From an uncultured Oscillospiraceae bacterium (lineage in GTDB: Bacteria; Bacillota; Clostridia; Oscillospirales; Oscillospiraceae): a stretch of 64,000 bases of DNA. The stretch is taken from NCBI GenBank assembly GCA_947629915.1, contig CANRFN010000006.1, positions 1-64,000 of the forward strand, in the 5' to 3' direction. Both the position numbers and the translations under genes were made by a program. Below the pieces are notes generated by a model. That model had not been told where the DNA came from, did not search any database, and saw only the letters and a list, made by a program, of their open reading frames with translations. Positions 1-6,664 of the stretch are shown one piece after another (within the stretch, counting starts at the first letter, position 1; each line of letters opens with the position of its first letter).

Positions 1-90
1 ACACCAAAAAAACGAGGGAGGCCAAGAAAGACGGACACCTCAGCACTATAGTACAAAGATTTGCGGTTCTTTTATTTCTATTTTTGGGCA

Positions 91-139
91 TAAAAATTGC
101 GCCATCCTTTTTCTTTGGAGATGAGAAAAGGATCAGCGC
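91..139 (-). terminator. Intrinsic terminator of the 29-codon unit
   Basis: On the minus strand a GCGC-closed stem with imperfect ATCCTTTT/AAAAGGAT arms is followed by AATTTTTATG. It lies just downstream of the small reading frame at 183-272 and closes that unit. The remaining stretch 1-90 shows nothing I can call. Confidence 0.5.
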
Positions 140-182
140 GGCCGTTCATCGTACTCGCTGGCATGCATTCTGCAGCCTGCAG

Positions 183-272
183 TCACCTGAAAAAGGGCGC
201 ACTGATCCTGTGGATGGCCATATCGTAGCCGTTGAAATGCAGGGTTGAGCCGTTCTGCATCCACCGCATCAT
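183..272 (-). CDS. Small protein of 29 residues, unknown
   Basis: The short frame begins MMRWMQNGSTLHFNGYDMA and stops at 183-185. I call it despite its size because a GGGAGGGTG ribosome binding site lies 2-5 bases before the ATG at 272, a near-consensus promoter lies just upstream (300-329) and a terminator lies just downstream (91-139), so it is a complete single-gene unit. There is no membrane segment, cysteine pair or family I recognise. It could be a small protein, a truncated gene remnant or the translated part of a regulatory RNA. Coding status is inferred from the signals around it, not from homology. Confidence 0.4.
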   Translation of the reverse strand: MMRWMQNGSTLHFNGYDMAIHRISAPFFR

Positions 273-299
273 TGCACCCTCCCTTCCTGAGATGGCGGT

Positions 300-329
300 A
301 CTATAACATGAGCGGGGGAGGCGTGTCAA
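300..329 (-). promoter_or_regulatory. Sigma-A promoter for the 29-codon unit
   Basis: Minus-strand TTGACA (324-329) and TATAGT (300-305) are separated by 18 bases, about 28 bases upstream of the ATG at 272. Confidence 0.65.
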
Positions 330-384
330 GGAAAATCGCAAATGCGACAGGAGAATATTCGGACCTTGACGGCACAATGCGTAA

Positions 385-420
385 GGCCGCAGCGTTGGAA
401 GAAACCCACCCGCTGCGGCC
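385..420 (-). terminator. Probable terminator of the six-gene operon
   Basis: A perfect 10-bp inverted repeat (GGCCGCAGCG / CGCTGCGGCC) with a 16-base loop lies 54 bases after the last gene of the minus-strand operon. The following T content is weak (TTACGCATT), so efficiency is uncertain. Confidence 0.4.
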
Positions 421-473
421 CAGTTGCTGCTTTTGAACGATCAGTGAAAATACATTTTGCACAATTGAAATTA

Positions 474-971
474 TCAGTTCCTATGCATCAGTCGCTGAAA
501 GGATTGCATTTCACCGCGGAGATGATAGCTGCTGCCGCTTTTGTTCTCCCCGATGATTTGAAACCCCAGCCTTTGTGCGATGCGCAGGGAGTTGGAATTG
601 TGCTTGTTGATGTACGCCTCTGCATACGCCACGCTCTCGGGAAGTGCGGTGAGGAAGTGCTGCAGAAGCCGGTAGAAAAGGTAGGTCCGCTGATAATCTG
701 GTGCGATCTCCACTTCTTCGATGAGAACCGTGTCTCCTGTGATGCTGTACTGGAGATAGCCTGCGAGATTGTCTCCCGCATAGGCCAGAAGGATCTGCTT
801 CTCCCTGGCCTGGTCTGAGCGCATGTAAGACAGCCAGACTTGTTGGTCTTCCTCGTAGGAATTGCCTGTGGGGGCGATCTCGCTCATGTTTCTGGCCAGA
901 ATGGAAAACAGCTGCGGCAGGAGGACATCGGACTGGGCGGGATCCAGCGTGGAAAAGGTGAAGTGGGCCAT
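474..971 (-). CDS. GNAT family N-acetyltransferase
   Basis: A 165-residue protein with the GNAT layout: an acidic/hydrophobic N-terminal strand-helix region, the core strand VLIEEVEIAPDYQR leading into the acetyl-CoA binding turn, and a C-terminal NSLRIAQRLGF segment typical of the family's last helix and strand. GNAT enzymes move an acetyl group from acetyl-CoA to an amine; the substrate here cannot be read from sequence. The usual Q/RxxGxG/A loop is degenerate (YQRTYLFYRL), so activity is less certain than for its neighbour. It is the last gene of the minus-strand operon, 17 bases after the second GNAT gene, with AAGGA upstream of the ATG. Confidence 0.75.
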   Translation of the reverse strand: MAHFTFSTLDPAQSDVLLPQLFSILARNMSEIAPTGNSYEEDQQVWLSYMRSDQAREKQILLAYAGDNLAGYLQYSITGDTVLIEEVEIAPDYQRTYLFYRLLQHFLTALPESVAYAEAYINKHNSNSLRIAQRLGFQIIGENKSGSSYHLRGEMQSFQRLMHRN

Positions 972-988
972 AGGTTATTCCTTGCCTC

Positions 989-1495
989 TTAGGGCTGTGC
1001 CCCAGTGTGCTGCGCCTGGGGCCTGCGGTACTCCAGTTCCAATGCAGGCTGGTCTTGTCCGGCGATGTGGTAGATCTCGTGGACACCGGTCCCGGTGAAG
1101 CCCACAGCCTGGTAGCAGGCGCGGGCGGGGGTGTTGCTCTCCAGTACCCCGATGGTGACGCGCTCCGCGCCGTAGATCTGGAAGGCGAATTGGAGCCCCA
1201 AGGTGAGCATCCTTTTGCCGATTCCTTTGCCGCGCCGGTCTGGGTCCACCAGCACATAGCCGAAGCGGAGCTCATTGGGGTCCTCTCCGGGGATGCGGAC
1301 GGTGAAGAAGCCGGCGGGCTCGTCTCCGTCCAGGGCGGTGAACCGCATCACGGACGCAGTTTTCTCGAACTTCTCCGCTGTGACGGGATACTCTCCCATG
1401 GTGCCGGCGGTCCAGCGTTGGAAGGTCTCCTCATCCCGGCACCAGGAGAGGACAGTGTCCTGATCGGTGTCGAGATATGGGCGGATTCGAATCAT
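989..1495 (-). CDS. GNAT family N-acetyltransferase
   Basis: A 168-residue acetyltransferase with a good GNAT signature: FGYVLVDPDRRGKGIGKRML contains the RRGKGIG acetyl-CoA pyrophosphate-binding loop (R/QxxGxG), and NTPARACYQAVGF forms the closing helix-strand. The N-terminus MIRIRPYLDTDQD is also typical. I chose the ATG at 1495 over a longer frame because it follows GGAGGTG at a good distance and overlaps the Nudix stop by four bases (ATGA), implying translational coupling. Substrate unknown; small-molecule or protein N-acetylation are both possible. It lies in the same operon as a second, more divergent GNAT. Confidence 0.85.
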   Translation of the reverse strand: MIRIRPYLDTDQDTVLSWCRDEETFQRWTAGTMGEYPVTAEKFEKTASVMRFTALDGDEPAGFFTVRIPGEDPNELRFGYVLVDPDRRGKGIGKRMLTLGLQFAFQIYGAERVTIGVLESNTPARACYQAVGFTGTGVHEIYHIAGQDQPALELEYRRPQAQHTGAQP

Positions 1496-1984
1496 GGTTG
1501 TGCACCTCCAAGGGATTGCTTTGCGCAGCAGATTCCTCGCAGCTGTGCCTCTGCCAGCAGCTTGGGCTGGATCTCCGGGTACGTCCAACGGTCTGGGAGA
1601 TGCTCCGTCAGGAGAATGCTGCCGATCTCGCTGTGCAGTTCTCCCTCCAGGGTCTTCACTTCGGCGAAGAACAGCTTGCCGAAGGTCTCACGGCCGTCGA
1701 AATTGTCTGGCGCGGAGACCGAGTACACGCAGACTGGGTTGAGGGCGTACTTGGAGGGCGCCGGTCTCCTCATAGAGCTTCCGCCATGCGGTGGTCTCGA
1801 TGGCCTCACCGGGTTCCCTGTGGCCGCCGGGGATCTCATAGGTGTCCCGCGCCTTGTGCTTGCAGAAGATCCACTTGCCGTCCTTGCGGGCGATGATCAC
1901 GGCAAACTTCAGGACTTCTTCTGGGACGGTCTCGCTCCGATCGGTTTGGATTATAGGGCTTTCCTGGGGCAGGCCTTCACGCAC
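1492..1984 (-). pseudogene. Nudix hydrolase, frameshifted
   Basis: A Nudix enzyme of the short Clostridia type. The first frame carries PGGHREPGEAIETTAWRKLYEETGA, matching the Nudix box GX5EX7REUXEEXGU except that the R of RE is replaced (WRKLYEE keeps the EE). The rest of the family (KYALNPVCVYSV through YPEIQPKLL) continues in a different frame. One surplus base in the run at 1753-1758 breaks the gene at about codon 75. The start is also unclear: the frame runs into the ferredoxin gene without a good ATG, with only a GTG at 1984. The 3' end overlaps the next gene's ATG exactly, so the second half is otherwise intact. Either a recent pseudogene or a sequencing error. Confidence 0.7.
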
Positions 1985-2769
1985 TCCAGACAGAGGATGC
2001 ACTCCGTCCCGTTGGCCCGGGTCCTGCTGTTGTCTGTGATGTCCACATCCATGGGGCACACCCGTTTGCACTTGCCGCAGGAGACACACTTGGAGCTGTC
2101 GCAGGTGATCCGCAGCAGGGAGAAGTAGCTCATGGGCTTGAGAAAGACGGTAACCGGACAGATGTACTTGCAGAAGGCCCGGTTGTCCTGGCAATAGAAG
2201 GCGAGGGCGATTCCGATGGCGTAATAGAGGCCGTTCCCGATGAGAAAGGCCCAGAACATGATCCTCTCCAGGTCGCCGACGTGGGCCAGAAACAGGGCGG
2301 AGATAAACACCAAAGAGAGAACGAAGGTGACGTACCGGATCCAGCCCCATCTCTTCCGAGGTTGCTTGGGCTGCTTGTACGGGAGAAAGTCCAGCACCAT
2401 GGCGGTCCAACAGGCGTATCCGCACCAGCCCCGGCCGAAGAGCAGCGGGCCGAAGATCTTGGCCACGGCGTAGTGGATCGTTGCAGCCTCGAAGACGCCG
2501 GTGAAGAGGTAGTACCAGAAGCCCTCGATCTGCATGTTCTCCTGGCAGATGAGGCCGAGATAGAAGAGCATATAGCAGCCCACGAGCAGCTGGGTAACTC
2601 TCCTGGCGTGGGGATATTCCCGGATGAAAAGCGTCACCCCAAGGGCGATGGAGATGCCGATGTAGCTGAAGTTGAGAAGGTAGAAGAGGTTGTCCTTGGT
2701 GAGCCAGAGGGTCACGGCCACGGTCTCAAAGATCAGCAGGAACGCCAACGGCGGGATGTACTTCTTCAT
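1951..2769 (-). CDS. NapH/RdxA-like membrane 4Fe-4S protein
   Basis: A 272-residue membrane iron-sulfur protein. About six hydrophobic segments fill residues 5-190, including the paired cysteine motifs GWCGYACW and FCKYICPV that mark the NapH/NosR/RdxA polyferredoxin group. The C-terminal cytoplasmic part has two 4Fe-4S motifs, CVSCGKCKRVCP and CILCLECVKACP. Such proteins carry electrons between a membrane or soluble donor and a dedicated reductase or maturation system. No such partner is encoded next to it, so its redox role is open. The ATG at 2769 has GAGGTG upstream and follows the epimerase gene by 35 bases. The protein ends right after the second cluster motif. Confidence 0.85.
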   Translation of the reverse strand: MKKYIPPLAFLLIFETVAVTLWLTKDNLFYLLNFSYIGISIALGVTLFIREYPHARRVTQLLVGCYMLFYLGLICQENMQIEGFWYYLFTGVFEAATIHYAVAKIFGPLLFGRGWCGYACWTAMVLDFLPYKQPKQPRKRWGWIRYVTFVLSLVFISALFLAHVGDLERIMFWAFLIGNGLYYAIGIALAFYCQDNRAFCKYICPVTVFLKPMSYFSLLRITCDSSKCVSCGKCKRVCPMDVDITDNSRTRANGTECILCLECVKACPRKAL

Positions 2770-2804
2770 AGGTAGCACCTCGATGCAGGGGAATTTGTGA
2801 GGAT

Positions 2805-3710
2805 TCAGAGATTCGAGAGGGTGCTGTCGATATACTGGAGATAGGGCTTTCGGTTCAACTGGTCCCCGTTTTCCCGATACCAGGCAAAGGACTCCCGCAG
2901 CCCTTGGAACAGGTCTTTCTCCTCCGGCATCAGGGCGTGCTGGCGGGAGACGTCCAGGGTGTACGCATAGTCCAGGAAGCTGAAGTACTGTCGCTGGTCT
3001 ATGTCTGCGTAGACATTGCGGAAGGTGGGTTCTCTCCCGGCCACTCGGTAGCAGAGCGCTACCCATTGGCGGATGGATACCGTGTCTTGGTTCCCCACGT
3101 TGAAGATATGATCCTGCGGGCGCTTTGTCAGGAGAACGTCGATGAATCGGCAGAGGTCCTCAATGTAGAAGAACTGCAGCGGCATGCTGCCGTCACGGGG
3201 GAGATAGAAGGCACGGTTCTGGAGAGCGCAGTCCCAGACGAAGGCCTCCCGGTATACGTTGTTCATGGGGCCGTACAGATACGGTGGCCGGAGGATGTAC
3301 GCAGCGGGTACCTGTTGAAGCAGGGCCTGTTCCGCGGCGATCTTGTCTATCCCATACTTCCGCCAGTACTTGTTCTCCGCCAACGGGGTGTCCTCCCGGA
3401 AGGGCAGGGCTTCATACTCCGGGTACACGGCACTGGAGCTGATGAAGACGTAGTCTCCGAAGGGGTTTAAGGCGTCCAGCAGCTTGTGGATGCCCTCCGC
3501 GGTGTATGCGGTGTCCACCACGAGATCGAAGCGGTATGGACGCAGTACATCGCCCAGTTGGAAGCGGTCTGCTTGGATCAGCGTCACGCCTTTGGGCTGC
3601 TGCCAGGTGCCACGGTTGAGGACATAGCCGTCATCCCCGCGGGCTGAATAGTACGCCGCGATGTACCGGCTCACGAACACTGTGCCGCCAGTTACCAGCA
3701 CTCTCCTCAT
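2805..3710 (-). CDS. NAD-dependent epimerase/dehydratase
   Basis: A 301-residue extended short-chain dehydrogenase. The N-terminal nucleotide-binding strand reads VLVTGGTVFVSRYIA, a TGGTxFVS variant of the usual TGxxGFxG, known in a Clostridia subgroup. The catalytic area shows FISSSAVYPE with the serine, and a YxxxK at KYGIDKIAAE. ILRPPYLYGP and HIFNVGNQ are typical sugar-nucleotide epimerase elements. Substrate is probably a nucleotide sugar or similar ligand, but the altered glycine loop and absence of sugar genes nearby leave that open. The ATG at 3710 has GAGGCGG upstream and lies 9 bases after the stop of the zinc ribbon gene. Confidence 0.85.
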   Translation of the reverse strand: MRRVLVTGGTVFVSRYIAAYYSARGDDGYVLNRGTWQQPKGVTLIQADRFQLGDVLRPYRFDLVVDTAYTAEGIHKLLDALNPFGDYVFISSSAVYPEYEALPFREDTPLAENKYWRKYGIDKIAAEQALLQQVPAAYILRPPYLYGPMNNVYREAFVWDCALQNRAFYLPRDGSMPLQFFYIEDLCRFIDVLLTKRPQDHIFNVGNQDTVSIRQWVALCYRVAGREPTFRNVYADIDQRQYFSFLDYAYTLDVSRQHALMPEEKDLFQGLRESFAWYRENGDQLNRKPYLQYIDSTLSNL

Positions 3711-3719
3711 GTCGCCGCC

Positions 3720-3977
3720 TCAGATCTGATTCCGCGGGGAATCGGCCGGAGACAGCCGGTTGGGGTATTGGGACACGTCCATGATGATGCGCTTGCACTG
3801 GGGGCAGCAGTCCCCTTCGATGGCGTTCGGGCTCAGCAGGGGAGATCTCAGATTCAGTGCATACTGTTCCGTGCGATCGGGGAGCAGGCTGATCTTGTGC
3901 TTTCGGTCTGCCCAGATCACGGCGCCGCAGTTTAGATAGCCGTGGACCATGTCCACGTTGCAAAAGGGACACTTCAT
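3720..3977 (-). CDS. Small zinc-ribbon protein (DUF6487/PF20097-like)
   Basis: An 85-residue protein with two CxxC knuckles: MKCPFCNVDMVHGYLNC near the N-terminus and CCPQCKRIIMD near residue 60. With the central GAVIWADRK segment this matches the short zinc-ribbon family PF20097, common in Clostridia and of unknown function. The zinc site is probably structural. GGAGG precedes both an ATG at 3977 and a GTG at 3980; I use the ATG (8-base spacing). It is the first gene of a six-gene minus-strand operon. No clean promoter could be assigned between it and the tRNA terminator. Confidence 0.75.
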   Translation of the reverse strand: MKCPFCNVDMVHGYLNCGAVIWADRKHKISLLPDRTEQYALNLRSPLLSPNAIEGDCCPQCKRIIMDVSQYPNRLSPADSPRNQI

Positions 3978-4063
3978 CACAAACGCCTCCTGCAGATATG
4001 TGCGGATGGAATAGAAATGTACTGCCGCAGATTTGCTCTCAATGAGACGAAAATTGCCAAAAT

Positions 4064-4104
4064 GCTAGAAAAGAAAGTGGGTGAATACAATGTATTCACC
4101 CACT
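4064..4104 (-). terminator. Terminator of tRNA-Ala
   Basis: A perfect 14-bp inverted repeat AGTGGGTGAATACA / TGTATTCACCCACT with a minimal loop, followed on the minus strand by TTTCTTTTCT, lies 9 bases past the tRNA 3' end. Confidence 0.9.
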
Positions 4105-4113
4105 ATACAAATA

Positions 4114-4186
4114 TGGACCTGAAGAGACTCGAACTCTCGACCTCTCGGATGCGAACCGAACGCTCTCCCAGCTGAGCTACAGGCCC
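4114..4186 (-). tRNA. tRNA-Ala (anticodon CGC)
   Basis: The 73-base minus-strand sequence folds as a full cloverleaf: acceptor stem GGGCCTG/CAGGTCC, D arm GCTC-GAGC, anticodon stem TTCGG/CCGAG with loop TTCGCAT, and a T arm with TTCGAGT. The anticodon is CGC (codon GCG). The acceptor stem contains a G3:U70 wobble pair, the alanine identity determinant, which supports the assignment. The CCA end is not encoded. It is a lone tRNA gene with its own promoter and terminator. Confidence 0.95.
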
Positions 4187-4199
4187 ATCGGCATGAGCC

Positions 4200-4227
4200 A
4201 TTATAGCAGAAAGAAAGCGTTTGTAAA
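4200..4227 (-). promoter_or_regulatory. Promoter of tRNA-Ala
   Basis: Minus-strand TTTACA (4222-4227) and TATAAT (4200-4205) with a 16-base spacer, 13 bases upstream of the mature tRNA 5' end. Confidence 0.8.
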
Positions 4228-4304
4228 GAGGGAAAATCGCAAAAGTTCCGGCAAATTTCAGTGTTTCTATCCAGAAATTGGAGAAAAACCGCCGGGAAGG
4301 CGCC

Positions 4305-6044
4305 TTACTGCCTGGGATAGACCTTCTGGGTGAGGCTTCTCGGGGCCTCTGGGGTGATGCTGTAGTCCCACTGGTGATCCTGGGCCATGAGATTGCTGGA
4401 CACGTTGAAATAGACGGTGTGGGCCTGGTATTCGGTGTAGTTGGTCCAGTCCCAGGTGGCGTCTACGCAGTACCAGGTGCCGTCCATCCGCACCATGTTC
4501 CAGGCGTGGCTGTCGTTGCTGCTGTACGCCGCGCCTACCACGGTGATGCACTCCAGCCCCACCATGTCCATGAGAAGCTGGAACAGGGTGGCGTAGCCGA
4601 GACAGACGCCCTTGCCGTTTACCAATGGACCGTACGGGGTATAGGAGTCCCGGCTCACCGTGGCCAGGGGGTCCTCGTGGTCCATGTCGTAGCGCACATT
4701 CGTGATGACCCAGCGGTAGAGGGCCCACTCCTTGGCCCAGTCCCCCATGCTGTCCGTGAGCTCCTTGTCCAGAATCTCCGTGGTGCGGTCGTAGATGGTG
4801 CGGTCATAGTCGTTGAGACCGGAGGGGTCTTTGGACTGCCAGGCCGCCAGAATGGCAGAGGTGTCGTAGATGGACATGTCCTCATCGGTGGGCGGGGTGT
4901 ATGGCGTCCGGCCCGGGTAGCGGACGGGATAATGATTGGCAGCTGTGGGTTCCGGCGTGGGCTCCAGGGTGGGAGCCGGCGTTGGCGTTGGAGTGGGTGC
5001 TGGAGTAGGTTCGGGCGTGGGCGCTGCCGTGGGCTCCGCTGTGGGGGTAGGCGTTGGCTCGGGTGTAGGTTCCGGTGTCGGCTCCGGTGTGGGCTCTGCC
5101 GTAGGAGTGGGCGTGGGTTCCGGTGTTGGCTCCGAGGTTGCCGTGGGTTCAGGCTCCTCTGTGGGCGCCACCGTCTGGGTGGGAACCGGCGCATCGGTGG
5201 GGCTTGCCGTGGGCTCAGCCGTGGGTTCCACCGTTGGCTGGGGAGTGATTTCGGGTGTGGGCTCCAGCGTTGGCTGGGTGGTAGGCTCGGCTGTTGGTTC
5301 CACCGTTGGCGGGACAGTAGGTTCGGGTGTGGGTGCCTCTGTGGGCGCTTGGGTGGGCGCCTCGCTGGGTGTGGGCTCCGGAGAGGCGGTTTCCTCCGGC
5401 GCTGCGGTGGGCACATCTGTGGCGGGTGCCTCGGTAGCCGGTGCCTCGGTGGGAGCCGCTGTCTCAGGCGCCTGCTCCGTAGGGGCGGGGGCTGCTGCGG
5501 GGAGGGAGACAGTGGGGACGGCATCCCCGTGGAGGATGTCCAGAAGGGCAGATTCCGCCGCATCCGGGTCCGGGCAGATCAGCAGGGCGGCGTAGCAGCC
5601 GTCCTGGAGGACGATGGATTCCGAGACCATCTCCGCCTGGTCCGGGAAGTAGCCGGTGAAGTCCCCCTCCCGGTTGAACTGGAAGGTCTCCATGCCGGAC
5701 ACCGCCCGGGCGGCGGCGTCCTCATCGCGCAGGAGGACCACGGCGGTCTCAAAGGCATCTGCGCCGCCCAGCCGCCAGCAGCCCACCTCTAACCAGTCCT
5801 CCCGGGGGATGCCGTAGTAGTCCGCTATGTAGGCCTCCAGGCCGGCGGTGTCCGTCTGGTCCTGAAGCCGCTGCAGGGCGGTGAGATCCCCGCCGCCGGC
5901 CTCCGCTGCGGCCAGGGCCAGAAGATCTGTGGGGTAGGTGGGGACGCTGCTGCTCGTGGGCGTCTCGGCGGGGTCTGGGTTGCCGCATGCCGCCAGGGAC
6001 AGCAGCAGGGAGAAGACCAGGAGCAGGGATACAAGACGTTTCAT
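4305..6044 (-). CDS. Lipoprotein: DUF4358 + Pro/Thr linker + transglutaminase-like domain
   Basis: A 579-residue exported lipoprotein. Residues 1-20 are a lipoprotein signal with lipobox LAAC. Residues about 40-175 resemble the DUF4358 domain (the AYIADYYGIP and YFPDQAEMV segments). Then comes an approximately 190-residue linker of EPTPEPTP/APTxAPT repeats, suited to spanning the cell wall. The C-terminal ~170 residues are a transglutaminase-like cysteine peptidase fold with the triad C481 (GKGVCLGYA), H513 (SHAWNMV) and D528 (CVDATWD). It probably acts on a wall or surface substrate; the actual reaction is unknown. GGAGG stands 5 bases before the ATG. The gene sits directly behind the ireB terminator with no separate promoter visible. 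Confidence 0.85.
   Translation of the reverse strand: MKRLVSLLLVFSLLLSLAACGNPDPAETPTSSSVPTYPTDLLALAAAEAGGGDLTALQRLQDQTDTAGLEAYIADYYGIPREDWLEVGCWRLGGADAFETAVVLLRDEDAAARAVSGMETFQFNREGDFTGYFPDQAEMVSESIVLQDGCYAALLICPDPDAAESALLDILHGDAVPTVSLPAAAPAPTEQAPETAAPTEAPATEAPATDVPTAAPEETASPEPTPSEAPTQAPTEAPTPEPTVPPTVEPTAEPTTQPTLEPTPEITPQPTVEPTAEPTASPTDAPVPTQTVAPTEEPEPTATSEPTPEPTPTPTAEPTPEPTPEPTPEPTPTPTAEPTAAPTPEPTPAPTPTPTPAPTLEPTPEPTAANHYPVRYPGRTPYTPPTDEDMSIYDTSAILAAWQSKDPSGLNDYDRTIYDRTTEILDKELTDSMGDWAKEWALYRWVITNVRYDMDHEDPLATVSRDSYTPYGPLVNGKGVCLGYATLFQLLMDMVGLECITVVGAAYSSNDSHAWNMVRMDGTWYCVDATWDWTNYTEYQAHTVYFNVSSNLMAQDHQWDYSITPEAPRSLTQKVYPRQ
4930..5510 (-). repeat. Pro/Thr-rich low-complexity repeat
   Basis: The codons of the EPTP/APTP-type linker form short degenerate GGC-GTG-GGx tandem repeats. 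These also create long open frames in the antisense direction, which I regard as shadows. Confidence 0.85.
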
Positions 6045-6060
6045 GGGAACCTCCGTGTAT

Positions 6061-6089
6061 GAGAAAAGGCGCCGGCGGATGCCGGCGCC
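6061..6089 (-). terminator. Terminator downstream of ireB
   Basis: A 9-bp stem GGCGCCGGC / GCCGGCGCC with a 4-base loop, followed on the minus strand by TTTTCT, 12 bases after the ireB stop. The lipoprotein gene starts only 17 bases further on, so read-through may supply its transcript. Confidence 0.85.
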
Positions 6090-6100
6090 TGCAAATTTGA

Positions 6101-6361
6101 TTAACCGATGAGATACTTTTTCAGCAGCACCTGCAGGAGCTCATCCCGATCCAGTTTGCGGATCAAGGTGCGGGCATTGTTGTGGTTGGTGATGTAGGTG
6201 GGGTCCTCGCTGAGGATGTAGCCTACGATCTGGTTGATAGGGTTATAGCCCTTCTCCCGCAAAGAGTTATAGACAGACGTGAGGATCATCCGGATCTCCT
6301 CGTCCTTGTTCTCGTTTAAGTTGAACTTGCGTGTGTAATCAAGATCGTCCAAAGGGCGCAC
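6101..6361 (-). CDS. ireB: IreB family regulatory phosphoprotein
   Basis: An approximately 83-86 residue protein of the IreB (former DUF965/UPF0297) family, recognised by the block [19 protein letters not shown] followed by [14 protein letters not shown]. In Enterococcus faecalis IreB is phosphorylated by the PASTA kinase IreK and tunes cell-envelope stress and cephalosporin resistance. The start is ambiguous: a GTG at 6361 lies only a few bases from GGAGGG, while an in-frame TTG at 6352 leaves a longer spacing; other IreB proteins fit either. It has its own promoter (6383-6411) and terminator. The usual neighbours (alaS, ruvX) are not in this window. Confidence 0.92.
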   Translation of the reverse strand: MRPLDDLDYTRKFNLNENKDEEIRMILTSVYNSLREKGYNPINQIVGYILSEDPTYITNHNNARTLIRKLDRDELLQVLLKKYLIG

Positions 6362-6382
6362 CCCCTCCGTAAGGATGGCCCT

Positions 6383-6411
6383 ATTCTAGCGCAAAGTCCG
6401 ATGGATGTAAA
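6383..6411 (-). promoter_or_regulatory. Promoter of ireB
   Basis: Minus-strand TTTACA (6406-6411) and TAGAAT (6383-6388), 17-base spacer. The stretch from here to 6664 (about 250 bases) shows only a weak GCCGG/CCGGC hairpin near 6538 and no convincing gene. Confidence 0.8.
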
Positions 6412-6664
6412 GAGGATTTTTCAAATTTTTCGCAGTTCGGCAAAAAATCCTGGTAAGTATGCACAAGAAATTTCCAACAAAAATGGGGAAAAGATGCAGC
6501 GGGCGGGTGCTTGCCTTGCGGGGCACATGGATAATTGCCGGATAGAGCCGGCGAGGCGGCTAGAAAGGGTGCTGCGGGGGCGGTGGGAATGCTGGACCCG
6601 GTGTAGAAATGCCGGGCAGCGGTCCTCATGCCATGGGCGAAAAGGGCAAAGCTGCTATTGTGCT

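Noticed and set aside
342..818. 158-codon plus-strand frame
   Set aside because: Runs antisense to the GNAT gene, has no ribosome binding site and no recognisable motif.
4278..5792. 504-codon Gly/Cys/Arg-rich frame on the plus strand
   Set aside because: Antisense of the Pro/Thr repeat in the lipoprotein; composition is a by-product of the repeat.
6381..6629. 82-codon minus-strand frame upstream of ireB
   Set aside because: It covers the ireB promoter, has no ribosome binding site and no family features.
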